Source: Shewanella piezotolerans WP3
GTDB lineage: Bacteria; Pseudomonadota; Gammaproteobacteria; Enterobacterales; Shewanellaceae
Length of the DNA: 64,000 nt
Assembly: GCF_000014885.1 (NCBI RefSeq)
Contig: NC_011566.1
Location: 1,550,001-1,614,000, forward strand
Direction of reading: 5' to 3'
Positions 29,042-37,671 of this stretch are shown piece after piece (position 1 is the stretch's first letter; each line of letters opens with the position of its first letter). The notes beneath the pieces were generated by a model. That model had not been told where the DNA came from. It saw nothing but the letters and a program-made list of their open reading frames with translations, and did not search any database. A program made the translations under genes and the position numbers.

Positions 29042-29057
29042 TGGTACTAAATTTGCA
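29042..29057 (+). promoter_or_regulatory. Sigma-54 promoter of the flhA-flhF-flhG-fliA operon
   Basis: TGGTACTAAATTTGCA: TGGTAC -24 box and perfect TTTGC -12 box, with ten bases between GG and GC. It lies 39 bases before the flhA ATG, in the 249-base gap after flhB. Confidence 0.82.
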
Positions 29058-29095
29058 GTACAGCCAAGAGGCGTCAAAGATTGGACTTAGGGTGA

Positions 29096-31195
29096 ATGGA
29101 ATTTAACGCAAGACTTGGGCAATTAAAACAATTAGAGCCCGCACATTTTAAAGGCGTGGGTACCCCATTATTGGTTCTAGCCGCTCTGGCTATGATCATT
29201 TTACCTATGCCTGCCTTTCTGCTGGATATTCTGTTTGCATTCAATATCGCACTAGCATTAGTTGTGCTACTTGTTGCTATCTATAGTGACAGGCCGTTAG
29301 ATTTTGCCGCCTTTCCTAGTGTTTTGTTAGTTGCCACATTACTGCGATTAGCATTAAACGTAGCTTCCACACGCGTTGTATTACTAGAAGGTCACAATGG
29401 CGGTGACGCTGCCGGTAAAGTGATTGAGGCATTTGGCTCAGTCGTTATTGGTGGTAATTATGCCGTCGGCCTAGTGGTATTTTTAATCTTGATTATTATT
29501 AACTTCGCAGTTGTCACCAAAGGTGCAGGTCGTATCTCTGAAGTTAGTGCTCGCTTTACCCTTGATGCTATGCCTGGTAAACAGATGGCTATTGATGCCG
29601 ACTTAAATGCAGGGCTGCTTAGTCAAGAAGAGGCACGTGCAAGACGCGCGGAAGTGACCCGTGAAGCTGATTTTTATGGTGCGATGGATGGTGCTTCAAA
29701 ATTTGTAAAAGGTGATGCAATTGCAGGGATATTAATCTTGGTGATTAACATTCTTGGCGGTTTCGTCATTGGTATGGCTCAACATGGCCTCAGTTTTTCC
29801 GATGCGATTGAGATTTATACGCTACTGACCATTGGTGATGGTCTTGTTGCACAAATACCTGGTCTTTTATTATCAATCGCAGCCGCCTTAATGGTGACTC
29901 GTCAAAATGAATCTGGCGATATGGGCGAAATGATGATGAGTCAGATGTTTGACAGCCCGAAGGCTCTCGCCATTGCTGCCGCTGTTATGTTTGTGATGGG
30001 CATAGTACCTGGTATGCCTCATTTTGTATTTTTATCACTGGCCGCTATTGCCGGTGCCTCAGCCTATTTCATTAACAAGAAGAAAGAGACTGACCGAGAA
30101 CGTGCTTTGGAATTGGCTAAATCAGGACCTGTCGAGAAACGTGATGCCCAGCCTAAAGAGCTTAGCTGGGACGATGTTCAACACGTTGATACTATTGGCC
30201 TTGAAGTGGGTTATCGCTTAATCCCATTAGTGGATAAAGGCCAAGGTGGCGAATTGCTTGGCAGAATTAAAGGGGTGCGTAAGAAGTTATCTCAAGAACT
30301 GGGTTTCTTGGTGCCAGCGGTGCATATTCGTGACAATTTAGACCTGTCGCCAAATGCATATCGGATCTCGCTAATGGGGGTTTCCTCTGGTGAAGGTGAA
30401 ATTCGTCACGATTGCGAGCTTGCGATCAATCCAGGTCAAGTATTCGGTAAATTAGAGGGTATCGAAACTACCGATCCTGCTTTTGGTTTGGAAGCGGTAT
30501 GGATTGCCCCAGAGCTCAGAGAGCATGCTCAGACCTTAGGTTACACTGTGGTTGATTCTGCGACAGTAGTGGCCACTCATATCAGTCAATTACTGACCAA
30601 CAATGCCTCCAAGTTACTCGGTTACGAAGAGGTGCAGCAGTTATTAGATATGCTCGCTAAGAGTTCGCCGAAACTGGTTGATGGATTTATCCCAGATGTA
30701 ATGCCGCTTGGCACTGTGGTTAAAGTGATGCAGAACCTGCTAAATGAAGGCGTATCTATTCGAGATATGAAGACCATAGTGCAGACATTATTAGAGTACG
30801 GACCTAAGAGTGCTGATACCGAAGTGCTAACTGCTGCTGTGCGAATAGCCTTAAAGAGAATGATTGTCCAAGAGATCAGCGGCCCTGAACTTGAGATCCC
30901 TGTCATTACTTTGGCGCCAGAGTTGGAACAAATGTTGCATCAGTCTATGCAAGCAACTGGAGGTGACGGTCCTAATATTGAACCAAGCCTTGCAGAGCGT
31001 ATGCAGAAGTCATTGGTTGATGCCACACAGCGCCAAGAAATGGTCGGTCAACCAGCAATTTTATTAACATCAGGCATGCTACGTTCAACATTATCAAGAT
31101 TTGTTAAGCATACGATTCCAAATCTGAGGGTGATCTCCTACCAAGAGGTACCTGATGAGAAACAGATACGCATCGTATCCGCTGTTGGACAGTAG
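29096..31195 (+). CDS. flhA: FlhA, flagellar export gate protein
   Basis: Large membrane protein forming the cytoplasmic docking ring of the export gate. About eight membrane segments lie in residues 20-330. The FHIPEP signature region RLALNVASTRVVLLEGHNGG is present, as is the conserved cytoplasmic loop GRISEVSARFTLDAMPGKQM. The cytoplasmic C-terminal half (from about 345) includes LDLSPNAYRISLMGVSSGEG. The length of 699 is normal. It is the first gene of a new sigma-54 operon with flhF, flhG and fliA. Confidence 0.97.
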   Translation: MEFNARLGQLKQLEPAHFKGVGTPLLVLAALAMIILPMPAFLLDILFAFNIALALVVLLVAIYSDRPLDFAAFPSVLLVATLLRLALNVASTRVVLLEGHNGGDAAGKVIEAFGSVVIGGNYAVGLVVFLILIIINFAVVTKGAGRISEVSARFTLDAMPGKQMAIDADLNAGLLSQEEARARRAEVTREADFYGAMDGASKFVKGDAIAGILILVINILGGFVIGMAQHGLSFSDAIEIYTLLTIGDGLVAQIPGLLLSIAAALMVTRQNESGDMGEMMMSQMFDSPKALAIAAAVMFVMGIVPGMPHFVFLSLAAIAGASAYFINKKKETDRERALELAKSGPVEKRDAQPKELSWDDVQHVDTIGLEVGYRLIPLVDKGQGGELLGRIKGVRKKLSQELGFLVPAVHIRDNLDLSPNAYRISLMGVSSGEGEIRHDCELAINPGQVFGKLEGIETTDPAFGLEAVWIAPELREHAQTLGYTVVDSATVVATHISQLLTNNASKLLGYEEVQQLLDMLAKSSPKLVDGFIPDVMPLGTVVKVMQNLLNEGVSIRDMKTIVQTLLEYGPKSADTEVLTAAVRIALKRMIVQEISGPELEIPVITLAPELEQMLHQSMQATGGDGPNIEPSLAERMQKSLVDATQRQEMVGQPAILLTSGMLRSTLSRFVKHTIPNLRVISYQEVPDEKQIRIVSAVGQ

Positions 31196-31206
31196 AGGGC
31201 GAATAA

Positions 31207-32604
31207 TTGAAGATTAAGAGATTTTTAGCAAAAGATATGCGCTCGGCCTTAGCCCAAGTTAAAGAAACTTTGGGCTCTGATGCTGTCATCATGTCGAATA
31301 AAAAAGTCACTGGCGGAATAGAAATCGTTGCGGCAGTGGACTATGACGATCCTAAGCCCCAAATAGCAGCAGCGCCGTCACCGGCGGCCTTTACTGACCT
31401 TAGTGATGAAAAAGTAACACTTGGCTCGCGAGCGAATGTAAAAGCAGAGTCTCGTGCTAAACCAACGCCAGCGCCAGATTCGCTGCAAGCGTTGCTTGAA
31501 CGCCAACAAAGCCGAGTAAACCAGCACACCTCAGCAACTCGTAGCGAAGAGCTTGATATGCCTGAGTGGGCAAAAGGGTTACAGGCACAAGTGGTTAAAT
31601 CTAAAGAGCCTATGAAGGCCGAGTTTACCCCCAATAGAGCGCCGGATAGCTTCGCACCGCAAAAACAAAATAACAGTGCTGAAATGGATGCGATGAAAGA
31701 GGAACTTGCGTCAATTCGCAGTTTATTGACACATCAAGTTAGCACCCTAATGTCTGAGCAAAAGAAGCGCGTTGATCCCGTTGGCGCGATGTTAGAGAGC
31801 AAGCTATTAGAAGCTGAGTTCTCACCGGCAGTGGCTAAAAAGCTGTCTAATTTGAGCGAACATTATTCACCCGCTGAATTGGTGGCCTCATTGCCGCGCA
31901 GTTTAGCCAATATGTTAGACAACCAAGGCGACGACATTGTTCGCCAAGGTGGAGTGGTCGCATTTGTTGGTCCAACAGGTGTAGGTAAAACCACAACTGT
32001 CGCCAAATTGGCCGCAAGATTTGCTGCGCATCATGGTTCAGATCAAGTCGCATTGATTACAACTGACCATTATCGCATTGGAGCCTTTGAGCAATTGGCA
32101 ACTTATGGCAAAATAATGGGATGCCCGGTTAAGCAGGCTCATGATTTTAATGAGTTAGAACAGATTTTGTATCAGTTTAGAAACCGTAAGTTAGTTTTAA
32201 TAGATACCGCTGGTATGGGACAGAGAGATCTGCGCTTATTTCAGCAACTCGATAATTTGACAGCAAATAGCGCAATACCTATTCGTAGTTATCTGGTAAT
32301 GTCTGCAACAGGCCAGCGTCGAGTACTAGAAGACGCCGTAAAACAGTTTACCCGTATCCCGCTATCTGGCGCGGTACTGACTAAGTTAGATGAATCAGTA
32401 TCATTGGCGCCAGCGCTCAGTGTGTTGATTCAAAGTGGGTTACCTTTGAGTTATGTGACTGATGGACAACGTGTTCCTGAAGATATGCAAGTGGCTGACA
32501 CGTTAGCTTTAGCCAACCGAGCATTAGCCGTGTTAGATAACCAAGAATTAGAACCATTACAGAACAGTGAGCGGTCACATGAGATGACCCATGCATTTGA
32601 GTAA
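31207..32604 (+). CDS. flhF: FlhF, SRP-type GTPase for polar flagellar placement
   Basis: Membrane-associated GTPase that recruits the flagellar base to the pole. The N-terminus MKIKRFLAKDMRSALAQVKE is the B domain start. A charged, Pro/Ala-rich linker runs to about residue 185. The NG GTPase domain has Walker A VAFVGPTGVGKTTTVAKLAA, LIDTAGMGQRDLRLF and LTKLDESVSLAPAL. The start is TTG at 31207, supported by GAGGGCG upstream and by the family-typical N-terminus. The length of 465 is normal. It is followed by its antagonist flhG. Confidence 0.95.
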   Translation: MKIKRFLAKDMRSALAQVKETLGSDAVIMSNKKVTGGIEIVAAVDYDDPKPQIAAAPSPAAFTDLSDEKVTLGSRANVKAESRAKPTPAPDSLQALLERQQSRVNQHTSATRSEELDMPEWAKGLQAQVVKSKEPMKAEFTPNRAPDSFAPQKQNNSAEMDAMKEELASIRSLLTHQVSTLMSEQKKRVDPVGAMLESKLLEAEFSPAVAKKLSNLSEHYSPAELVASLPRSLANMLDNQGDDIVRQGGVVAFVGPTGVGKTTTVAKLAARFAAHHGSDQVALITTDHYRIGAFEQLATYGKIMGCPVKQAHDFNELEQILYQFRNRKLVLIDTAGMGQRDLRLFQQLDNLTANSAIPIRSYLVMSATGQRRVLEDAVKQFTRIPLSGAVLTKLDESVSLAPALSVLIQSGLPLSYVTDGQRVPEDMQVADTLALANRALAVLDNQELEPLQNSERSHEMTHAFE

Positions 32605-32608
32605 AAAC

Positions 32609-33490
32609 ATGACTCCCGATCAAGCAAGTGGTTTACGTATGATGAATCAGCCAAATAATGAAAAAGTAAAAGTTATCGCCGTATCTGGTGGTAAAGGTGG
32701 CGTTGGTAAAACCAGCGTTTCAATTAACACCGCCGTAGCGTTAGCAGAAAAGGGCAAACGCGTGCTCGTTTTGGACGCCGATTTAGGTTTAGCCAACGTC
32801 GATGTGATGCTAGGTTTACGTGCTGAGAAAAATTTATCTCATGTTTTGTCCGGAGATGCCGAATTAGATGATGTCATCTTAAGAGGACCTAAGGGCATTG
32901 GGATTATTCCTGCGACGTCGGGAACTCAGGCGATGGTAGAACTCACTCAAGCACAGCATGCAGGTCTTATTCGTGCATTTAGTGAAATGAGAACCCAGTT
33001 TGATATCTTAATCGTTGATACAGCCGCCGGGATCTCAGACATGGTGCTCAGTTTCTCACGTGCATCACAAGATGTATTAATCGTTGTTTGTGATGAACCA
33101 ACATCGATAACTGATGCTTACGCATTGATTAAAATTTTGAGCCGCGAACACGGTGTGTTCCGTTTTAAGATTGTTGCTAACATGGTGCGCAGTTTACGTG
33201 AAGGGATGGAGTTGTTTGCCAAGTTAAGTAAAGTAACAGATAGATTCTTAGATGTTGCGCTTGAGCTGGTTGCTACTGTGCCATTCGATGAGAATTTACG
33301 TAAGTCAGTTAGAAAGCAAAAGCTAATTGTTGAGGCATTCCCTAAGTCTCCTGCAGCGATTGCTTATCACGGGCTTGCGAACAAGATAATGAGTTGGCCG
33401 ATACCTTCTCAACCGGGTGGACACTTAGAATTCTTTGTTGAACGATTAGTCCAACGCCCTGATTATCAAGAGGATAAGTCAGGTGAATAA
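32609..33490 (+). CDS. flhG: FlhG (FleN), MinD-like flagellar number regulator
   Basis: Deviant Walker ATPase that limits flagellar number by acting on FlhF and FlrA. The N-terminal DQASGLRMMN motif is the FlhF-activating segment. The P-loop is SGGKGGVGKTSVSINTAVAL, with the DADLGLANVDVMLGL motif next and a C-terminal amphipathic end. The start at the ATG at 32609 (293 residues) begins exactly at this motif; an in-frame ATG at 32591 inside flhF would add six residues. It overlaps fliA by eight bases. Confidence 0.94.
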   Translation: MTPDQASGLRMMNQPNNEKVKVIAVSGGKGGVGKTSVSINTAVALAEKGKRVLVLDADLGLANVDVMLGLRAEKNLSHVLSGDAELDDVILRGPKGIGIIPATSGTQAMVELTQAQHAGLIRAFSEMRTQFDILIVDTAAGISDMVLSFSRASQDVLIVVCDEPTSITDAYALIKILSREHGVFRFKIVANMVRSLREGMELFAKLSKVTDRFLDVALELVATVPFDENLRKSVRKQKLIVEAFPKSPAAIAYHGLANKIMSWPIPSQPGGHLEFFVERLVQRPDYQEDKSGE

Positions 33491-34202
33491 AGCGGCCGCG
33501 TATACTAGTTTAGATAATAAGACCTCTATCGTTGAACAGTATGCACCGCTAGTAAAAAGAATTGCCCATCATTTATTGGCGCGCTTACCGGCGTCAGTGC
33601 AGTTAGATGATTTGCTGCAAGCAGGTATGATGGGGCTGTTAGAGGCATCATCAAAGTTTGATGGTAGTAAAGGCGCGAAATTTGAAACCTTTGCAGGTAT
33701 TCGAATTCGCGGCTCTATGTTAGACGAAATAAGACGCGGTGATTGGGTACCGCGATCAGTACATCGCAATCAGCGCCGAGTTGCGCAAGTGATTGATGAG
33801 CTAGAGCAAGAGCTTGGCCGCGATGCACGAGATCCAGAGATTGCAGAGCGTTTAGAGATGTCGCTCGACGAGTATTACAGCATTCTAAATGATGTGTCAG
33901 TGGGCAAAGTTGTTGGCATTGAAGATTTAGGTGTCGCGGTCGATGTGGTTAACCACGAAGATAACCATGATGATGTTGCTTATGAGTCGCTAGCTGAAGT
34001 TGAATTTCATTCAGCATTAGTGGCCGCGATAAAGCTATTACCAGAACGTGATGCTCTGGTATTGTCACTGTATTACGATGAAGCATTAAATTTAAAAGAG
34101 ATTGGGGCCATTCTTGAGGTCAGTGAGTCTAGAGTTAGCCAGATCCATAGTCAGGCGATGCTAAGGCTCAAGGGTAAACTCAAGCACTGGACGCAAACAT
34201 AA
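33483..34202 (+). CDS. fliA: FliA, sigma-28 factor
   Basis: Alternative sigma factor for late flagellar and chemotaxis genes. Region 2 is seen in YAPLVKRIAHHLLARLPASV and FETFAGIRIRGSMLDEIRRG (the latter with DWVPRSVHRNQRRV). Region 4 helix-turn-helix is LNLKEIGAILEVSESRVSQI. The length of 239 is typical. The start is GTG at 33483 within the flhG end, with AGTCAGGTG just before. A sigma-28 promoter is recognised here only before flaB. Confidence 0.96.
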   Translation: MNKAAAYTSLDNKTSIVEQYAPLVKRIAHHLLARLPASVQLDDLLQAGMMGLLEASSKFDGSKGAKFETFAGIRIRGSMLDEIRRGDWVPRSVHRNQRRVAQVIDELEQELGRDARDPEIAERLEMSLDEYYSILNDVSVGKVVGIEDLGVAVDVVNHEDNHDDVAYESLAEVEFHSALVAAIKLLPERDALVLSLYYDEALNLKEIGAILEVSESRVSQIHSQAMLRLKGKLKHWTQT

Positions 34203-34243
34203 CAATAAACAAACACTAAAAGATAAGTTCCGCGGAGGAAACC

Positions 34244-34627
34244 TTGGACAAGAATATGAAGATTCTTGTTGTTGATGACTTTTCAACAATGAGACGTATC
34301 ATCAAGAACTTGTTGCGAGACTTGGGATTCAACAACACTCAAGAAGCAGATGACGGTTCAACAGCCTTACCTATGTTACAGAAGGGCGATTTTGATTTTG
34401 TCGTAACCGACTGGAACATGCCAGGAATGCAAGGTATTGATCTCTTAAAGGCGATACGTGCCGATGATGAGCTAAAACATTTACCTGTATTGATGGTAAC
34501 GGCTGAAGCTAAACGTGAGCAAATTATCGCAGCAGCGCAAGCTGGCGTTAATGGCTATGTAGTTAAGCCTTTTACCGCAGCAACGCTTAAAGAAAAGTTA
34601 GACAAAATTTTCGAGCGACTAGGTTAA
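34244..34627 (+). CDS. cheY: CheY, chemotaxis response regulator
   Basis: Diffusible signal from the CheA array to FliM. It is a single receiver domain: acidic pocket DD (11-12), phosphoacceptor Asp56 in [12 protein letters not shown], Thr in VTAEA and Lys in YVVKPF. The start is TTG at 34244, five bases after the strong GGAGG; the ATG at 34256 is too far from this site and would cut into the first strand. The length is 127. It heads the cheYZA group after a 41-base gap from fliA. Confidence 0.96.
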   Translation: MDKNMKILVVDDFSTMRRIIKNLLRDLGFNNTQEADDGSTALPMLQKGDFDFVVTDWNMPGMQGIDLLKAIRADDELKHLPVLMVTAEAKREQIIAAAQAGVNGYVVKPFTAATLKEKLDKIFERLG

Positions 34628-34640
34628 GCAAGGATGAGCA

Positions 34641-35378
34641 ATGCAGCAAGATACGTCAGGGCTCATTACTCTCGAGCAAGCTGAGAGCCTCGTCGCGTTA
34701 CTTCGCGATGGCGAGCAAGCAAAAGCCGATGAATTGGTGAGAGAAATTGCTTCACCGATCCAAAAAGAACTCTTTGATGAAGTTGGCCGTTTAACCCGCC
34801 AGCTCCATAGCGCAATTGTAGACTTTCAAGTGGATAACCGCTTGATTGAACTTGCCAATACTGAAATCCCAGATGCTAAAGAGCGCTTGACCTACGTCAT
34901 TGACATGACGGAACAAGCTGCAAATAAGACCATGGATGCGGTAGAAGAGTGTTTACCTTTAGCAAATGCATTAAGCGACAATATTCAAGCGGTAAAACCT
35001 GCATGGGATAAACTCATGCGCCGAGAGTTACCGCTGACTGAATTTAAAGCGTTATGTCATGATATTCAGCAATTTGTTGAAAGAAGCGAATCGGATGCGA
35101 ACCGAGTAAGAGAACTTCTTAATCAAATATTGCTAGCACAAGATTTTCAAGATCTAACAGGCCAAATGATCCGCCGAGTGATTGATCTCGTCAGAGAAGT
35201 TGAGAACAGCTTAGTATCGATGTTGACAGTCTTTGGTGAGCAACCAGCAACTGCTGATGAAAGTGCACCATCGCGTGATGTTGAAGCCGAAGGTCCTATT
35301 ATGAACGCAGAAAAACGTCAGGATGTTGTGACGGGTCAAGATGAAGTTGATGATCTGCTTTCGAGTTTAGGTTTTTAA
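34641..35378 (+). CDS. cheZ: CheZ, CheY-P phosphatase
   Basis: Dephosphorylates CheY. The protein is almost fully helical. The catalytic-helix region LLAQDFQDLTGQMIRRVIDL carries the DFQDLTGQ motif, with Asp and Gln as active residues. The C-terminal CheY-binding tail is GQDEVDDLLSSLGF, joined by a flexible acidic linker. The length of 245 is slightly longer than the enteric protein. It lies between cheY and cheA, 13 bases from each. Confidence 0.96.
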   Translation: MQQDTSGLITLEQAESLVALLRDGEQAKADELVREIASPIQKELFDEVGRLTRQLHSAIVDFQVDNRLIELANTEIPDAKERLTYVIDMTEQAANKTMDAVEECLPLANALSDNIQAVKPAWDKLMRRELPLTEFKALCHDIQQFVERSESDANRVRELLNQILLAQDFQDLTGQMIRRVIDLVREVENSLVSMLTVFGEQPATADESAPSRDVEAEGPIMNAEKRQDVVTGQDEVDDLLSSLGF

Positions 35379-35391
35379 GGGAGTCAAAAGA

Positions 35392-37578
35392 ATGTCCTTT
35401 GATGTTGATGAAGAGATACTGCAGGACTTTTTGATCGAAGCTGGTGAGATTTTAGAGCTTCTACAGGAACAATTGGTCACGTTAGAAAATAATCCTGACG
35501 ATACTGATCTGCTTAACGCTATTTTTAGAGGCTTTCATACTGTAAAAGGTGGTGCCGGTTTCCTCAGCTTGACACCAATGGTTGATGTCTGCCATGAAGC
35601 CGAAAATACCTTCGATCTTTTGCGTACGGGCAAGCGAGATGTTAGCGCCAACCTTATGGATGTTATCCTGCAAGCTGTTGATGCAATTAACTCTATGTTT
35701 GCCGAAACTCAAGCAGGTCAACCTCAGTCTCCAGCAGATCCCGATTTGCTAGCGCAACTAAAAACCCTCAGTGCAGGGCAATTGCTGCCTTCTGAGATGG
35801 CAGATACTCAAGCGAGTGTTGCCGAGGTTGAAAGTATTGCGGTAGTTGAAGAAGCAACCGTTGTTGAGCCCATTGTTCCACAAGCCCCTATCGCTGCAGA
35901 AACTGCCGATATGACAGCAGGCGGTAGTATCGACGACATCAATGACGCGGAATTTGAAGCATTACTCGATGCATTGCACGGTAGTGGCAACGGACCTGGT
36001 GTTGATGCTCCCGTGAGTCATGTTGATCCAGTGCAGAGTTCAGACGACATTACTGATGACGAATTTGAATCATTACTGGATGAGCTTCATGGTTCAGGCC
36101 AGTTTAAGGCGCCTGCAGCTGCGGCTGTTATTGAAGAACCTAATCATGTTGTTGACTCTGATGAGATAACCGATGACGAGTTTGAACGTTTACTTGATGA
36201 GCTGCATGGCTCTGGTGCAGCACCTGCTGCTGTAGATGTAGATAAACCGGCACAAGTTGAAACTTCTGCAGCACAAGCGTCAGTGGTGCAAGCGATTACG
36301 ACATCGCAACAAAAGGCGGTAGCAGTTCCAGTTGCTAAAGCCGAACCAAAGCCTGTTGCTAAATCAGCCCCCAAAGCCACTGGCAATAATATGCCGCAAG
36401 CTGAAACGACAGTGCGTGTAGATACTTCACGACTCGATCAGATCATGAATATGGTTGGTGAGCTGGTATTAGTTCGCAATCGGTTATTAAGTCTTGGGAT
36501 CTCACGTGATGACGAAGAGATGTCGAAGGCTCTAGCCAATCTAGACCTAGTCACTGCAGATCTTCAAGGCGCGGTAATGAAAACCCGCATGCAGCCAATT
36601 AAGAAAGTATTTGGCCGTTTCCCGCGTGTTGTCAGAGATTTAGCCCGTAGCCTTAATAAAGAGATTGATCTTGTTATGGTGGGCGAAGATACCGACCTTG
36701 ATAAGAACTTAGTTGAAGCGTTAGCTGATCCACTTGTGCATTTGGTGAGAAACTCAGTCGATCATGGCATTGAGATGCCTGATGATCGTGAAGCTAGCGG
36801 AAAAGCTCGTAGCGGAACGATTACCCTGTCTGCGAGCCAAGAAGGTGATCATATCCTACTCAAAATCGAGGATGATGGCGCTGGAATGGATCCCGAGAGG
36901 CTTAAAAATATCGCCATAGATCGTGGTGTGCTCGATGAAGATGCCGCAGCCCGTATGACCGACGAAGAAGCCTACAATTTGATCTTTGCGCCTGGTTTCT
37001 CAACCAAGGTCGAAATATCAGACATATCGGGTCGTGGCGTAGGGATGGACGTTGTTAAAACGCGGATCACCCAGTTAAACGGCACCATCTTTATCGACTC
37101 GCTTAAAGGCAAAGGCACACGCCTAGAGATTAAAGTGCCATTAACGCTTGCTATCATGCCAACATTAATGGTTGAAGTTGCTGAGCAAGTGTTCGCATTG
37201 CCTCTGTCTAGTGTGAACGAAATATTCCACTTAGATTTGACTAAAACCAATGTGGTGGACGGTCAACTAACTGTCATTGTTCGTGATAAAGCGGTACCGC
37301 TGTTTTATTTAGAGAGCTGGCTCACTCGAACTCAAACTGGCGGGATCCATGGAGATAGACAGCATGGACATGTGGTTATTGTGCAATTAGGCACGATGCA
37401 GATAGGGTTTGTTGTTGATTCCCTTATTGGACAGGAAGAAGTGGTGATAAAGCCACTCGGCACCTTGTTACATGGTACCCCAGGAATGGCGGGGGCTACA
37501 ATTACCTCCGACGGTGGTATCGCGCTGATTTTGGACGTTCCTGGATTACTAAAGCACTACGCACGTAATAAAGGCTAA
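35392..37578 (+). CDS. cheA: CheA, chemotaxis histidine kinase with triplicated linker motif
   Basis: Array kinase. The P1 domain has the phospho-His49 in IFRGFHTVKGGAGFL. A linker of about 230 residues follows with no recognisable P2 fold. It contains three copies of a motif close to ITDDEFExLLDELHGSG, at about residues 180-199, 217-236 and 256-275. P3 starts near VRVDTSRLDQIMNMVGELVL. The ATPase domain has N-box HLVRNSVDHGIE, G1 DDGAGMD and G2 GRGVGMDVV. The CheW-like P5 is last. The length is 728. The repeats resemble FliM and CheZ CheY-binding ends. ParP, encoded downstream, is expected to dock to CheA. Confidence 0.96.
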   Translation: MSFDVDEEILQDFLIEAGEILELLQEQLVTLENNPDDTDLLNAIFRGFHTVKGGAGFLSLTPMVDVCHEAENTFDLLRTGKRDVSANLMDVILQAVDAINSMFAETQAGQPQSPADPDLLAQLKTLSAGQLLPSEMADTQASVAEVESIAVVEEATVVEPIVPQAPIAAETADMTAGGSIDDINDAEFEALLDALHGSGNGPGVDAPVSHVDPVQSSDDITDDEFESLLDELHGSGQFKAPAAAAVIEEPNHVVDSDEITDDEFERLLDELHGSGAAPAAVDVDKPAQVETSAAQASVVQAITTSQQKAVAVPVAKAEPKPVAKSAPKATGNNMPQAETTVRVDTSRLDQIMNMVGELVLVRNRLLSLGISRDDEEMSKALANLDLVTADLQGAVMKTRMQPIKKVFGRFPRVVRDLARSLNKEIDLVMVGEDTDLDKNLVEALADPLVHLVRNSVDHGIEMPDDREASGKARSGTITLSASQEGDHILLKIEDDGAGMDPERLKNIAIDRGVLDEDAAARMTDEEAYNLIFAPGFSTKVEISDISGRGVGMDVVKTRITQLNGTIFIDSLKGKGTRLEIKVPLTLAIMPTLMVEVAEQVFALPLSSVNEIFHLDLTKTNVVDGQLTVIVRDKAVPLFYLESWLTRTQTGGIHGDRQHGHVVIVQLGTMQIGFVVDSLIGQEEVVIKPLGTLLHGTPGMAGATITSDGGIALILDVPGLLKHYARNKG
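35926..36216 (+). repeat. Three in-gene copies of an acidic-leucine linker motif in cheA
   Basis: Coding repeats at about 35926-35988, 36039-36099 and 36157-36216. The protein cores are DDINDAEFEALLDALHGSG, DDITDDEFESLLDELHGSG and DEITDDEFERLLDELHGSG, spaced about 38 residues apart by Pro/Ala/Val-rich linkers. Copies 2 and 3 are the closest pair. The DNA differs at many third positions, so the repetition is old and kept at protein level. Confidence 0.85.
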
Positions 37579-37590
37579 CGTCTTATTGAT

Positions 37591-37629
37591 AGGACAAGAA
37601 GAAAGTTTATTTTCGACTTGTCCTTTTTA
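37591..37629 (+). terminator. Hairpin with T run between cheA and cheB
   Basis: AGGACAAG / CTTGTCCT with an 18-base loop is followed by TTTTTAC. It lies 13 bases after the cheA stop. It could end or attenuate cheYZA transcripts before cheB. Confidence 0.65.
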
Positions 37630-37671
37630 CGTGGTGCGAAAGCAGGAACCCCATGCGTTATAGGAATTTAA

